40,709 nt of DNA from an uncultured bacterium (GCA_902761735.1 CACWLL010000015.1:1-40709), one strand, 5' to 3'; shown: positions 32,376 to 40,372, counted from the stretch's first letter. The notes: generated from the sequence alone by a model not told the origin. Numbers and translations: made by a program.

Positions 32376-32861
32376 TTATTTTTGTGAGGAGCATTTTTCT
32401 CCGGCATCAAGAAGTTTTCTGATTTTAGCATACATATCAAGTTCCCCTTTTAAGGATTTAGTGTCACCATAAAATGCGTGACTTATAAATACCCTGTTGC
32501 CATATTTCGGGTCAAGCACGAATAATGAAGGATAGCTTGTTAATCTTACTTCTTTAACCAAATCCTGTTTCGTCGGGTCTTCAGCGTTTATCATAACAAC
32601 GTTAAAGTTTTCTTTTACTTTTGGCTCAATAGTTTTATAGCTTGGCATAAATCTTAAGCAATATTTGCACCAATCAACGTAAAACAGTGCTAAAATCGGT
32701 TTATCAGCTTTAACAGCATCTTCATACTTCATTCCTATTTTATAATCTGACGGCTTGTTATATTTAGGAGAAAAGGCTCCTGTTGTAACAGCATACGTAA
32801 CCGCAGATGAAAGTATAATTATTACTAATATCCCTAATGTAATTAAAAGTTTTTTCTTCAT
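32376..32861 (-). CDS. Membrane-anchored thioredoxin-like protein
   Basis: A 161-residue protein from ATG 32861 (GAGGGGG 6 bases upstream; a longer in-frame form lacks a site). N-terminal signal anchor (KKKLLITLGILVIIILSSAV), then a thioredoxin domain with active site W64-C65-K66-Y67-C68 and the cis-proline SYPSLFV. The domain faces outside the cytoplasmic membrane. WCKYC differs from WCGPC and, with a lysine and tyrosine between the cysteines, suggests a reducing or thiol-transfer role. It could support disulphide handling of secreted proteins; substrate unknown. Confidence 0.82.
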   Translation of the reverse strand: MKKKLLITLGILVIIILSSAVTYAVTTGAFSPKYNKPSDYKIGMKYEDAVKADKPILALFYVDWCKYCLRFMPSYKTIEPKVKENFNVVMINAEDPTKQDLVKEVRLTSYPSLFVLDPKYGNRVFISHAFYGDTKSLKGELDMYAKIRKLLDAGEKCSSQK

Positions 32862-32946
32862 ATATATCCCCCTCATGCTCAATATTCTAGCATAAAAATA
32901 GAACGTATGCTACACTGTTCTCTTTTTAAATTTGTAACAAATATTA

Positions 32947-33005
32947 ACAAACACTTGAAAAAGTATATAACATAGTATATACTAATTATATAATCAAGTG
33001 TTTGT
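32947..33005 (+). promoter_or_regulatory. Sigma-factor promoter framed by a 12-bp inverted repeat
   Basis: -35 TTGAAA (32955-32960), 17-bp spacer, -10 TATACT (32978-32983). The 12-base arms ACAAACACTTGA (32947-32958) and TCAAGTGTTTGT (32994-33005) are perfect reverse complements 35 bp apart; the left one overlaps the -35, the right one lies in the leader. A second, 12-bp palindrome TAGTATATACTA (32973-32984) covers the -10. This layout fits repression at two sites. Confidence 0.62.
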
Positions 33006-33025
33006 CTTCGTGTTACTTTTTTAAT

Positions 33026-33049
33026 CTTATTCGTGCGAATAAGGAGGAG
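33026..33049 (+). promoter_or_regulatory. Hairpin joined to the ribosome site of the sigma gene
   Basis: CTTATTCG (33026-33033) and CGAATAAG (33036-33043) are perfect 8-base arms with a 2-base gap. The right arm runs into the ribosome site AAGGAGGAG (33041-33049), so the first bases of the site would be in the stem. It may set translation level or RNA stability. Confidence 0.5.
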
Positions 33050-33056
33050 TTTAAGT

Positions 33057-33971
33057 ATGAGTAAAAATACCCCGATTAAATTTAAAAAGACTACGTCAAA
33101 ATCAAATCCGGCAAAGTATGAAGTAGTGGAAGCCTCAAGTGACAATTTTTTAAGCGAGTACATTAGTGAGTTATCAAATTATCCGGCATTAAATGCCGAA
33201 GAAGAGAAGGAATTGGCAAGACGTGCACATGAAGGTGATGATGATGCAAAACGTCAACTAATTCGTGCAAATTTAAAATTGGTTGTTTGCTTAGCTAAAA
33301 AAGTTATTCATTCATCGGGAATTCCAATGTTTGATTTAATTCAGGAAGGTAATTTAGGTCTTATGATTGCTGCGGACAAATTCAATTATAAATTGGGCTA
33401 CAAGTTTGCAACATATGCAAGTTGGTGGATAAAACAATCAATGTTTAAGGCTATTTCAGAGCAATCGCATTGTATGAAAATTCCTGTTTATATTCAGGAA
33501 ACACTGTCAAAATTTTCAAAACTTAAATCTCAGATGGAACAAGAAACAAATAAGCAGGTTAAAACAAAAGATGTTGCGGATAAAATGAATATTTCAGCAG
33601 ATAAGATTGAAAGCTTTTTATCTGCATATACAAAAACAATTTCTATTGAAAGCGGTCTTGAAAAGCAAGATGGCGGTGATTTTAATGTTGCGGATATATT
33701 AGAAGATGAAAAAGAATGTGTTTCTGCTAACATTGAGCAGAAAAATCTTCAAGATGATATCGAAATGGTAATTTCAACTCTAAAACAGCGAGAACAGGAC
33801 GTTGTCAGAATGCGTTACGGAATTGGCGACTCAACACGCATGACATTAGAAGAAATCGGGAACCTATATGGTGTAACAAAAGAATGCATCAGACAGACGG
33901 AGCTGAGAGCTTTGAAAAAAATGAGGAGTTCATCGCTAGGGCAAGAAGTTTTAATGGCATATATTCTATAA
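33057..33971 (+). CDS. Sigma-70-family RNA polymerase sigma factor (group 2/3 type)
   Basis: A 304-residue sigma factor from ATG 33057 with a near-perfect AAGGAGGAG site. Regions: 1.2/2.1 (DNFLSEYISELSNYPALNAE), 2.2-2.4 (DLIQEGNLGLMIAADKF, YASWWIKQSMFKAI), region 3 (IPVYIQETLSKF) and region 4 helix-turn-helix (MTLEEIGNLYGVTKECIRQ). Compared with the primary-factor consensus YATWWIRQAITRAI, region 2.4 keeps the Gln but has Phe at the position of the Thr that reads the -10, and region 4.2 has KECIRQTEL instead of RERIRQIEA. It lacks region 1.1. This indicates an alternative factor with different promoter preference rather than the housekeeping one. Confidence 0.85.
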   Translation: MSKNTPIKFKKTTSKSNPAKYEVVEASSDNFLSEYISELSNYPALNAEEEKELARRAHEGDDDAKRQLIRANLKLVVCLAKKVIHSSGIPMFDLIQEGNLGLMIAADKFNYKLGYKFATYASWWIKQSMFKAISEQSHCMKIPVYIQETLSKFSKLKSQMEQETNKQVKTKDVADKMNISADKIESFLSAYTKTISIESGLEKQDGGDFNVADILEDEKECVSANIEQKNLQDDIEMVISTLKQREQDVVRMRYGIGDSTRMTLEEIGNLYGVTKECIRQTELRALKKMRSSSLGQEVLMAYIL

Positions 33972-34020
33972 TTAATGTGTAAGTAGTATTCCTCGTGTTA
34001 AACTAATAAGATATGATTTT

Positions 34021-34062
34021 AAAAAAGTGAAAAGTCGTTATTGCTGATTTTTCACTTTTAAA
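34021..34062 (+). terminator. Terminator after the sigma gene
   Basis: A-rich arm AAAAGTGAAAA (34023-34033) pairs with TTTTTCACTTTT (34048-34059) around an internal loop. Bidirectional in form. Confidence 0.65.
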
Positions 34063-34119
34063 TTTATATTCAATCGTTTGTATGTTTACAAATGAAAAAA
34101 TTTTATTAAAAATATTAGT

Positions 34120-34662
34120 ATGAAAAAGATATTTATAATGTCAATAATGAGCTTATTTATATTCGGTAATAATACATTTGCCGATGGTGACTTGTGGGAT
34201 AACTTCGGCGATCAGAATTATTACGGGAACAAAGCCGTATCGGATGCCGATTTTAAGAAAGCTATAGAAATAAAAAAAGGTAATAAAAAGCCAAAGAAGG
34301 AAAAAGGAGAAACTTATCAGCAGAGTAATGAAACAGAGGTTATAAACCAAATTCCTGCAGAGCTTCCTGTGCTGTCAGTTACTTGTCCCGTAAAACTCCC
34401 GCAAGATGCTGTGTTACCGACAGGACATTATCAGGTAGTAAGTGAAAAAATTGATAATAAAATATATTTAAAATTGTATCAGGGACATTTTTTGATGGCT
34501 TCATTGGAAGCAATAGAAACTTTAGATGACTTTGAGCAGCCGGAAGTTAACTTTGCAGGCTTCATCCCAAGCGGTGATAAATTTAAGATTATATATGGCT
34601 CCATTGATTATAACGCATACGTTGATTTAGAACCTGAAATTTATGAAAATAATGAAACATAA
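34120..34662 (+). CDS. Secreted hypothetical protein
   Basis: A 180-residue protein with a clear signal peptide (MKKIFIMSIMSLFIFGNNTFA, cleavage after A21). The mature part has a polar, Lys/Asn-rich linker (about 50-75) then a compact beta-type domain (AVLPTGHYQVVSEKIDNKI...FKIIYGSIDYNAYVDLE). No family recognised. No ribosome site is seen before the ATG; the upstream TAAAAA element suggests a leaderless transcript. A periplasmic or surface location is expected. Confidence 0.7.
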   Translation: MKKIFIMSIMSLFIFGNNTFADGDLWDNFGDQNYYGNKAVSDADFKKAIEIKKGNKKPKKEKGETYQQSNETEVINQIPAELPVLSVTCPVKLPQDAVLPTGHYQVVSEKIDNKIYLKLYQGHFLMASLEAIETLDDFEQPEVNFAGFIPSGDKFKIIYGSIDYNAYVDLEPEIYENNET

Positions 34663-34688
34663 AGAGTGAGAATTAACTGTCAGCGCAT

Positions 34689-34741
34689 TAAAAAACAAGT
34701 CTTTCGACTTGCTCAGAATAATGGCGGAGACGGTGAGATTC
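34689..34741 (-). repeat. Copy of the tRNA-Ser 3' end plus terminator
   Basis: Positions 34717-34741 are identical over 25 bases to 34888-34912, the 3' end of tRNA-Ser(GGA) with its flank; the similarity continues into the adjoining terminator (34689-34711 matches 34859-34884, with the stem CAAGTC/GACTTG kept although the loop differs, TTTC versus TTGT). The offset is 171 bp. Only about 20 bases of the tRNA are present, so it is not a gene. It looks like an attachment-site duplicate or a remnant tRNA tail. Confidence 0.75.
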
Positions 34742-34803
34742 TGCTTAGCCGTAGTTGAGCATATGAAATGCGAAAATTACGGATAAGTATGCAAAGCTAA
34801 CTC

Positions 34804-34833
34804 TTTTGTTTCCGACAACGAGAGGAAACAAAA
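34804..34833. repeat. 10-bp inverted repeat between the two tRNA-end copies
   Basis: TTTTGTTTCC (34804-34813) and GGAAACAAAA (34824-34833) are perfect reverse complements with a 10-base loop. No T-run follows on either strand, so it is not a terminator. It lies in the non-coding 34742-34860 stretch between the tRNA-derived repeats. Confidence 0.55.
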
Positions 34834-34858
34834 TGAGTGAGAAGCTAGCGTCGTAGCA

Positions 34859-34884
34859 TAAAAAAACAAGTCTTGTGACTTGTT
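34859..34884 (-). terminator. Terminator of tRNA-Ser
   Basis: On the minus strand AACAAGTC / GACTTGTT (8 bp, 4-base loop) is followed by a run of seven Ts, just downstream of the tRNA 3' end. Confidence 0.85.
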
Positions 34885-34892
34885 AAAAATAA

Positions 34893-34982
34893 TGGCGGAG
34901 ACGGTGAGATTCGAACTCACGGTGGAATTGCTCCCACACAACCTTTCCAAGATTGCACCTTAAACCGCTCGGACACGTCTCC
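34893..34982 (-). tRNA. tRNA-Ser(GGA)
   Basis: A 90-base minus-strand tRNA. Acceptor arms GGAGACG and CGTCTCC pair fully, the discriminator is G and CCA is encoded. The anticodon loop TTGGAAA gives anticodon GGA (reads UCC/UCU). A long variable arm (GTGGGAG...TTCCACC) marks a class II serine tRNA, and the T loop GTTCGAATC is intact. Its 3' end is repeated at 34717-34741. Confidence 0.95.
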
Positions 34983-35023
34983 TTGGTTATTACAATTACA
35001 ATGATAACACAAACATCTTTTCA

Positions 35024-35032
35024 TGGTAAAAT
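35024..35032 (+). promoter_or_regulatory. Extended -10 of aroA, leaderless position
   Basis: TG-G-TAAAAT (hexamer 35027-35032) ends only 6 bases before the aroA ATG at 35039, which would put the transcription start at the start codon. No ribosome site is present between. Confidence 0.5.
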
Positions 35033-35038
35033 TTTTTT

Positions 35039-36313
35039 ATGATAAAGAATGTTTCTAAAAATATCGGCGGATTAAAAGGTGAAATAACTATTCCTGCCGA
35101 TAAGTCAATTTCGCATAGAACAATAATGTTTTCTTCTCTTGCTAAGGGTAAAACAATAATCAACAATTTCTCATCGGGACAAGATCCGAAAACAACTCTA
35201 AAATTATTCCAAAATCTTGGAATTGACATTAAATATTTATCAGATAGTTCAATTGAAGTTATTTCTGACGGCAAAATTTACCCGTCAAATAAAATATTAG
35301 ACTGTGGAAACTCCGGAACGACGATGAGGCTCGTCAGCGGTATTTTGTCGGGGCAAAGCTTTTCTTCTGAACTTATTGGAGATAGCAGTTTATCAAAACG
35401 ACCTATGAAAAGAATAATTGAGCCGCTAACTCAAATGGGAGCAGAAATTTCATCAGTAAACGGATGTGCTCCATTAAAAATAGTTGGTCAAAAACTCAGT
35501 GCTATTGATTATATATCGCCAATAGCATCAGCTCAGGTTAAATCTTGTATACTCCTTGCGGGCTTGTTTGCCGATGGAGCTACTACAGTTACAGAGCCTA
35601 ATGTATCGAGAAATCATACCGAATTATTGTTGAAATATATGGGGGCTGATATATCAGTTAATAACAATAGCGTAACAATTAAGCAATCAAAATTAAAACC
35701 TCAAGATATATATGTATGCGGAGATATTTCGTCTGCCGCTTATTTTATTGCCGCTGCATTGATTGTACCAAATTCGGATGTAATCATAAAGAATATAGGT
35801 CTAAATCCGACAAGAACAGGTATAATTGATGTCGTCAAAGCGATGGGCGGTAGCATCGAAATCCTTGATAAAAAAGAATGCTCAGGAGAAATCATAGGTG
35901 ATATAAGAATTAAGTATTCTCAACTAAACGGTTGCGAAATATCCGGAGAAATGATACCCCGCTTAATTGATGAATTGCCAGTAATTGCAGTATTAGCAAC
36001 TCAAGCTAATGGCACAACAGTTATTAAAGATGCACAAGATTTAAGAAATAAAGAATCTGACAGAATTAAATCAACAGTCTCTGAATTAAAAAAATTAGGT
36101 GCAGACATAGAAGAAACTCCGGACGGATTTGTAGTTAACGGTAAAACAAAATTATATGGAGATATAAATCTTGAATCCTACCAGGACCATAGATTAGCTA
36201 TGAGTTTGTACGTAGCGGGATTGATTTGTGAAAAAGATATTTCAATAAATGATTTTGAGTGGACAAACATCTCATTTCCTGAATTTGAGGAATTATTTGT
36301 TAAAATTTCTTAA
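35039..36313 (+). CDS. aroA: EPSP synthase (3-phosphoshikimate 1-carboxyvinyltransferase)
   Basis: A 424-residue enzyme of the shikimate pathway that joins shikimate-3-phosphate and phosphoenolpyruvate. Conserved parts: GEITIPADKSISHRTIMFSSLA near the start, DCGNSGTTMRLVSGIL (substrate site), LSKRPMKRIIEPL, and RNKESDRIKSTVSELKKLGA and DHRLAMSLYVAGL near the end. Length and motifs are normal and complete, so a functional enzyme is expected. The divergent tRNA-Ser lies 57 bp upstream. A terminator follows. Confidence 0.95.
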   Translation: MIKNVSKNIGGLKGEITIPADKSISHRTIMFSSLAKGKTIINNFSSGQDPKTTLKLFQNLGIDIKYLSDSSIEVISDGKIYPSNKILDCGNSGTTMRLVSGILSGQSFSSELIGDSSLSKRPMKRIIEPLTQMGAEISSVNGCAPLKIVGQKLSAIDYISPIASAQVKSCILLAGLFADGATTVTEPNVSRNHTELLLKYMGADISVNNNSVTIKQSKLKPQDIYVCGDISSAAYFIAAALIVPNSDVIIKNIGLNPTRTGIIDVVKAMGGSIEILDKKECSGEIIGDIRIKYSQLNGCEISGEMIPRLIDELPVIAVLATQANGTTVIKDAQDLRNKESDRIKSTVSELKKLGADIEETPDGFVVNGKTKLYGDINLESYQDHRLAMSLYVAGLICEKDISINDFEWTNISFPEFEELFVKIS

Positions 36314-36324
36314 CATAAATAAAT

Positions 36325-36356
36325 TTTTAGGCAATAATTTTAACCTAAAATTTTTT
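36325..36356 (+). terminator. Terminator of aroA
   Basis: TTTTAGG / CCTAAAA 7-bp stem (36325-36331 and 36344-36350) followed by TTTTTT. Confidence 0.75.
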
Positions 36357-36400
36357 ATAACTTTGTAAGGTTAGTTATAAAAAGTAGGAAAGGTATTGTT

Positions 36401-37429
36401 ATGGTAAGTGAAGGTATTTATGGATACGGCTCAGGTCCGTTGTATCAACCGGGAGGCGTTCAACAACCCGCACAAGTACAAGGTCCGTTTAATCCGAGTT
36501 ATTTGTCATCAAACAGAACGGCATTTCGCGGTGAATTGGAAAATGATACTTATGAATCAAGCGGTTCCGGGGTTGCCGCAGGAGCAGCTATTACAACAGT
36601 TGGAGCAGGTGCAGGTGCCGCTGCAGGTTACTATTTGTATGGCAATCCGATAAAAAACGGTGACAAAGGTTTGGAAGTAAACACAAAATTATATGAAGCA
36701 TATGATAATGCTACAAAACAAGCTCAAATTACAAAAGCAATTGAAGATGCAAAATTGGAAAAGATTAAAGCTCAAGGCGTAACTTCAAAAGATCAGTATG
36801 AAGCAATAAAAAAAGCAATGAATGCAGAATCTTTTGAGGCGTTGGATGCTGAAACAAAGGCTAAATTACCTGCAAGTGTAACAAATAAGGCTCAAGCAAA
36901 AGCTATAGTTGATGTCGTAGAAGAAGATATTGCAAAGATTAACGCAAAGGAAATTGCTGAAAAAGTATCAAAAGAATTTACTAATAGTAAAAAGGCATTA
37001 TTATCTCAAGCAGAAAACTGGAAAACGTTACAGGAAGAAGTAAAAAAATTAGGCAAGACGGCAACTTCCGAGGAAATTAAAACCTTTGTAACCGAAAACA
37101 AAGAGTTGTTCGGAATTAAAGGGGAAGAAGCCACAGTAACAGCAGAAGTTGAAAGACTTTCCGCAATGAGCAAGAAAGATTTAACAAATTATGTAAAAGA
37201 ACAAGGAGCCGCATGTGAAGCTGAAATAAAAAGTTTTAATAAAGAAGTATTAAAACATGTCAAAAAAGATTCAAAAGTATTATCAGATAATGCTCCTGAT
37301 GTGTTTAAGAATGCATTTAAAGAATTTCAGTGGTCGCAAGTCAAACGTTTAGGTTTAATTGGTGCCGGCGTTGGCTTGGGGGCAGCTATCGTTACCTCTT
37401 TCTTTGGCGGTAACAAGAATAGAGGTTAA
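36401..37429 (+). CDS. Hypothetical protein with glycine-zipper segments at both ends
   Basis: A 342-residue protein, not recognised. Residues about 57-81 (GVAAGAAITTVGAGAGAAAGYY) and 320-338 (LGLIGAGVGLGAAIVTSFFGG) are small-residue-rich hydrophobic segments with repeating G/A spacing, i.e. glycine-zipper-type membrane helices. The N-terminal 45 residues are Pro/Gln/Gly-rich; the region between the two segments (about 90-310) is almost all charged helix with many Lys/Glu/Ala. So a long helical domain hangs between two membrane-inserting ends. Such ends oligomerise or form pores in other families; here this is only inference. AGGAAAGG precedes the ATG. A 7-bp inverted repeat TTATAAC/GTTATAA (36355-36380) lies upstream. 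Confidence 0.72.
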   Translation: MVSEGIYGYGSGPLYQPGGVQQPAQVQGPFNPSYLSSNRTAFRGELENDTYESSGSGVAAGAAITTVGAGAGAAAGYYLYGNPIKNGDKGLEVNTKLYEAYDNATKQAQITKAIEDAKLEKIKAQGVTSKDQYEAIKKAMNAESFEALDAETKAKLPASVTNKAQAKAIVDVVEEDIAKINAKEIAEKVSKEFTNSKKALLSQAENWKTLQEEVKKLGKTATSEEIKTFVTENKELFGIKGEEATVTAEVERLSAMSKKDLTNYVKEQGAACEAEIKSFNKEVLKHVKKDSKVLSDNAPDVFKNAFKEFQWSQVKRLGLIGAGVGLGAAIVTSFFGGNKNRG

Positions 37430-37481
37430 ATTTAAAATTTGACTTATACCATACTATACCAATTAACCATCCTTACAAATC

Positions 37482-37513
37482 AAAAGGACAGGCGTAGAAG
37501 CTTGTCCTTTTAG
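37482..37513. terminator. Bidirectional terminator between convergent genes
   Basis: AAAAGGACA / TGTCCTTTT perfect 9-bp stem with a 12-base loop, A-rich left and T-rich right, between the plus-strand glycine-zipper gene and the minus-strand LCP gene. Confidence 0.85.
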
Positions 37514-37528
37514 TATGTTATAATATTA

Positions 37529-38899
37529 TTATTTGCCGGCTGCAACAACAGTGAAATCTGACTCCGCACACATAAATATAGCAGGGTCATATATAAATTG
37601 ATATCCTGAAAGAATATCGTTTTCTCTTCTCAAATTGTTATAATAGGAATTTGAAATTCTGTTGGAATGAGCGATAAATTGCGAATGTGTTTTGGATACT
37701 CTGGATTCGCAAATAACATCTATACCCGAAGCTTTTAATGCGTTCTTAATTTCCTTTGCTTCTGATGATTTACTGTCAGTGTAGACAATTGATGCGGTGA
37801 CAGGTCTTTCAAAGTCATCGTACACCTTTTTTCTAAGAATCAATCGGTTAACTACCTCTTGAGTTTTTTCAGGATCAAGAATCCAATAGCTTATAACTCC
37901 GCTCTTATTCGGCGCCCCCGGAAGCATTGCGACTTCAATTTTATCCATATCAATATGTTTAGTAACAGATGCAAGCTGGGATAATTCATATAAAGACATA
38001 TTTGTTTTTATGTATTTTCTGCCCACATCAATAATGTCAGGTATTTTAGTAATTGACTCAGGTTTTTTAAGTTCATTCAACACTCCTCTTAAAAACCACT
38101 GTTGTCGTTGAGTTCTTCCGATATCTCCCATTGGGTCGTGTCTAAATCTTAAATAACCCACAGCCTCATCAGGTGATAAGTGATGATACCCCTTTGTCAG
38201 GTTGATATGCAAATGTCCTGAGTAATCATTATAATGCATATCCTTTTCTACGTACACGTCGACCCCGCCCAATGCTTTTACGATATTTTTAACAGCGTCA
38301 TCATGAACCATTATATACTTGTCAACCTTTATTCCCAAAGTGTTTTCAACTGTTCTGACCGTCATATCAACACCGCCGATTGCATGGGCTGCGTTAATTT
38401 TTTGTACGCCGTTATGATCAGGCAAGTACACCTTACTATCACGAGGAATTGATAGAGCATTAACCGATTTTGTTCTCGGGTCAATATTTACAAGTATAAT
38501 TGTATCAGTTCTTGTACCGGTCCATAAATCATCCGGAAACTCGCTGGCATCAACACCTAACAACAGGATATTTTTTCTTCTTGCTCCAAAAGCAGCCAAA
38601 GAAAAATCTGCACTGTCTTTGTTGGCGTTATTATTTTCCATGTTCTTAAAAAACTTTGTAATCGCAGAGTCAGAACCAAAATGTTCTTCGCAAAAGTTAG
38701 TTTTCATCCCTATTAAAAATATGCAAATCACAGCCACAATTAAAAAGAATAAAAATCCGATAAATCTTTTAACAGCTTTCTCTTGTGCCATTTGCTTTTT
38801 TTTAGCTTCTTTTAAATAAGATTTCCCTTGAGCAGATTGCTGCTTTGTTCGGGTAGTCGATGCGAAACTCTTTCGCCCAGGTGTTTGTTTATAATCCAT
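37529..38899 (-). CDS. LytR-CpsA-Psr (LCP) family protein
   Basis: A 456-residue membrane-anchored enzyme: basic cytoplasmic N-terminus (KSFASTTRTKQQSAQGKSYLKEAKKK), one membrane helix (about 46-66), then the LCP domain with NILLLGVDAS, WTGTRTDTIILVNIDP, LSIPRDSKVYLP, DMHYNDYSGHLHINLTKGYHHLSPDEAVGYLRFRHDPMGDIGRTQRQQ, which holds the conserved Arg and Asp residues of the family. A C-terminal LytR_C-like domain (SIVYTDSKSSEAKEIKNALKASG) follows. LCP enzymes transfer glycopolymers from undecaprenyl phosphate to peptidoglycan. In a cyanobacteria-like envelope the acceptor and polymer are unknown. Confidence 0.9.
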   Translation of the reverse strand: MDYKQTPGRKSFASTTRTKQQSAQGKSYLKEAKKKQMAQEKAVKRFIGFLFFLIVAVICIFLIGMKTNFCEEHFGSDSAITKFFKNMENNNANKDSADFSLAAFGARRKNILLLGVDASEFPDDLWTGTRTDTIILVNIDPRTKSVNALSIPRDSKVYLPDHNGVQKINAAHAIGGVDMTVRTVENTLGIKVDKYIMVHDDAVKNIVKALGGVDVYVEKDMHYNDYSGHLHINLTKGYHHLSPDEAVGYLRFRHDPMGDIGRTQRQQWFLRGVLNELKKPESITKIPDIIDVGRKYIKTNMSLYELSQLASVTKHIDMDKIEVAMLPGAPNKSGVISYWILDPEKTQEVVNRLILRKKVYDDFERPVTASIVYTDSKSSEAKEIKNALKASGIDVICESRVSKTHSQFIAHSNRISNSYYNNLRRENDILSGYQFIYDPAIFMCAESDFTVVAAGK

Positions 38900-38989
38900 A
38901 ATTCTCTCAAATCTTGTTGTAAATTGTATATTAACTCGTACTTATATTCTATCCTAATTATTGTACCAATACAAGTCTGTAAGATGTCT

Positions 38990-40360
38990 TTACAAAACTT
39001 GCAAATGGCTCAAATATAATGTTACAAGTGAAAAATAGACAAATAACCCGACAACATCAATTGTTGTAGCGATTACCGGCCCAGAAGCGACTGCCGGGTC
39101 AACTTTTACTGCTTTAAGGCATAGCGGAGTCAGTGTGCCGATGATGGTTGCCATTGTCATATTTATCATCATTGCCATACCGACAACAATTCCCAAACCA
39201 ATACTGTGTTTCCACCCCCAAGTCGCACTCATTACCAATAAACCGAATATTAAGCCAATTGTTGCACCTATGAAGGTTTCCCTCAATATATGATGAGTTG
39301 CTGTACTCATAGTTACCTGCCCGGTAGATAATCCTCTTACCATAAGAGTAATACTTTGTGTTCCGATATTTCCGCCAAGACCTGCAAGTAAAGGCATAAA
39401 CGCAGCAACAATCGGTAAGAGAGATACTGCATTTTCAAAGGAATTTGTAACATGAACAGCAATAAACTCTCCAAGCAGGGTTATAAATAGCCATGGAGTT
39501 CTTGCTCGAATGGCTCTGGTCATGCTGCCTGATAAAATTTCATCTTCATCTACTTCTACGGTAGAAATACCTGATGTCTGATAAATTTCTTCTGTTGTTT
39601 CTTCTTCAAATAAATCGTGTACATCATCCCAGGTAATCATCCCTTTTAACCTGTTATATAAATCAACAACAGGTAATGCATTATACTGATATTTCATAAA
39701 TTCATCAATAATATAATCGCTGTAATCATCAATGTGAAGTTTCACAATATCAGAAATCATGATATCCTCGACCTTTTGATTTATGGGAGTTGTAAGAAGC
39801 TTTCTAAGTGAAACAACACCCATAAGGTGGTTTTGCTTATCCGTAACATAAACATAGTAAAGTTCCATGTTATCTTCAGTTGCACTTGTCCTAATATGAT
39901 TTAATACATCTTTAACACTCATATCGGAATTTACTGTAAGAACAACAGGGTTCATCATACCGCCTGCTGTGTCCTCATTATATGTAAGAAGTTCTCTTAC
40001 TTCTTCGGAAAATTTATGAGGTAGCCTGTCTAAGTACTCTTCACTTTCATCCTCTTCCATATCGCCTAATACGTCAGCCGCAGCATCGTGCGGCAATTTT
40101 GTAAGGATTCTGGATGCTAATTCTTCGTCTATATCTCCAAGTAATTCAACTTGAATTTGCGGCGATAAATATTCCATTAAATCCGCGGCTTTTTCAATAT
40201 CTAAAAGATTAAAGCATTTAAGTCTTTCATCAGGTTTTAATTCAAGAAATATGTCCGCTAAATCCGCTTCATGGTAGCTGTTAAGCTCTTCTTTTAATTG
40301 AAGAAGAGTTTCATCATCCATTATTTCACGTATGCGTTCTACTATGCTTTGAGTATTCAT
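38990..40360 (-). CDS. mgtE: Magnesium transporter MgtE
   Basis: A 456-residue MgtE: N-terminal MgtE_N helical domain (about 1-130), two CBS domains (about 135-260; e.g. DKQNHLMGVVSLRKLL and YQYNALPVVDLYNRLKGMITWDD), a plug helix and five membrane helices. The pore segment PLLAGLGGNIGTQSITLMVRG and the conserved TTIDVVGLFVYF Asp (Mg2+ site) are present, so it should gate Mg2+ uptake through Mg2+-sensing N/CBS domains. No ribosome site precedes the ATG; a TATAAT lies 6 bases upstream. Confidence 0.93.
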   Translation of the reverse strand: MNTQSIVERIREIMDDETLLQLKEELNSYHEADLADIFLELKPDERLKCFNLLDIEKAADLMEYLSPQIQVELLGDIDEELASRILTKLPHDAAADVLGDMEEDESEEYLDRLPHKFSEEVRELLTYNEDTAGGMMNPVVLTVNSDMSVKDVLNHIRTSATEDNMELYYVYVTDKQNHLMGVVSLRKLLTTPINQKVEDIMISDIVKLHIDDYSDYIIDEFMKYQYNALPVVDLYNRLKGMITWDDVHDLFEEETTEEIYQTSGISTVEVDEDEILSGSMTRAIRARTPWLFITLLGEFIAVHVTNSFENAVSLLPIVAAFMPLLAGLGGNIGTQSITLMVRGLSTGQVTMSTATHHILRETFIGATIGLIFGLLVMSATWGWKHSIGLGIVVGMAMMINMTMATIIGTLTPLCLKAVKVDPAVASGPVIATTIDVVGLFVYFSLVTLYLSHLQVL

Positions 40361-40366
40361 ACTTAA

Positions 40367-40372
40367 ATTATA
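40367..40372 (-). promoter_or_regulatory. -10 element of mgtE at leaderless distance
   Basis: On the minus strand TATAAT is separated from the ATG (40360) by only TTAAGT, so the transcript would begin at or next to the start codon. The -35 is weak. Confidence 0.45.

Noticed and set aside
32879-33163. 94-codon minus-strand frame across the sigma-factor promoter and start
   Set aside because: It is antisense to the promoter, ribosome site and N-terminus of the sigma gene; no ribosome site; composition is that of AT-rich noise.
34717-34741. Second tRNA gene
   Set aside because: Only the 3' acceptor/T-stem part is present; sequence to the left on the tRNA side does not continue the tRNA.
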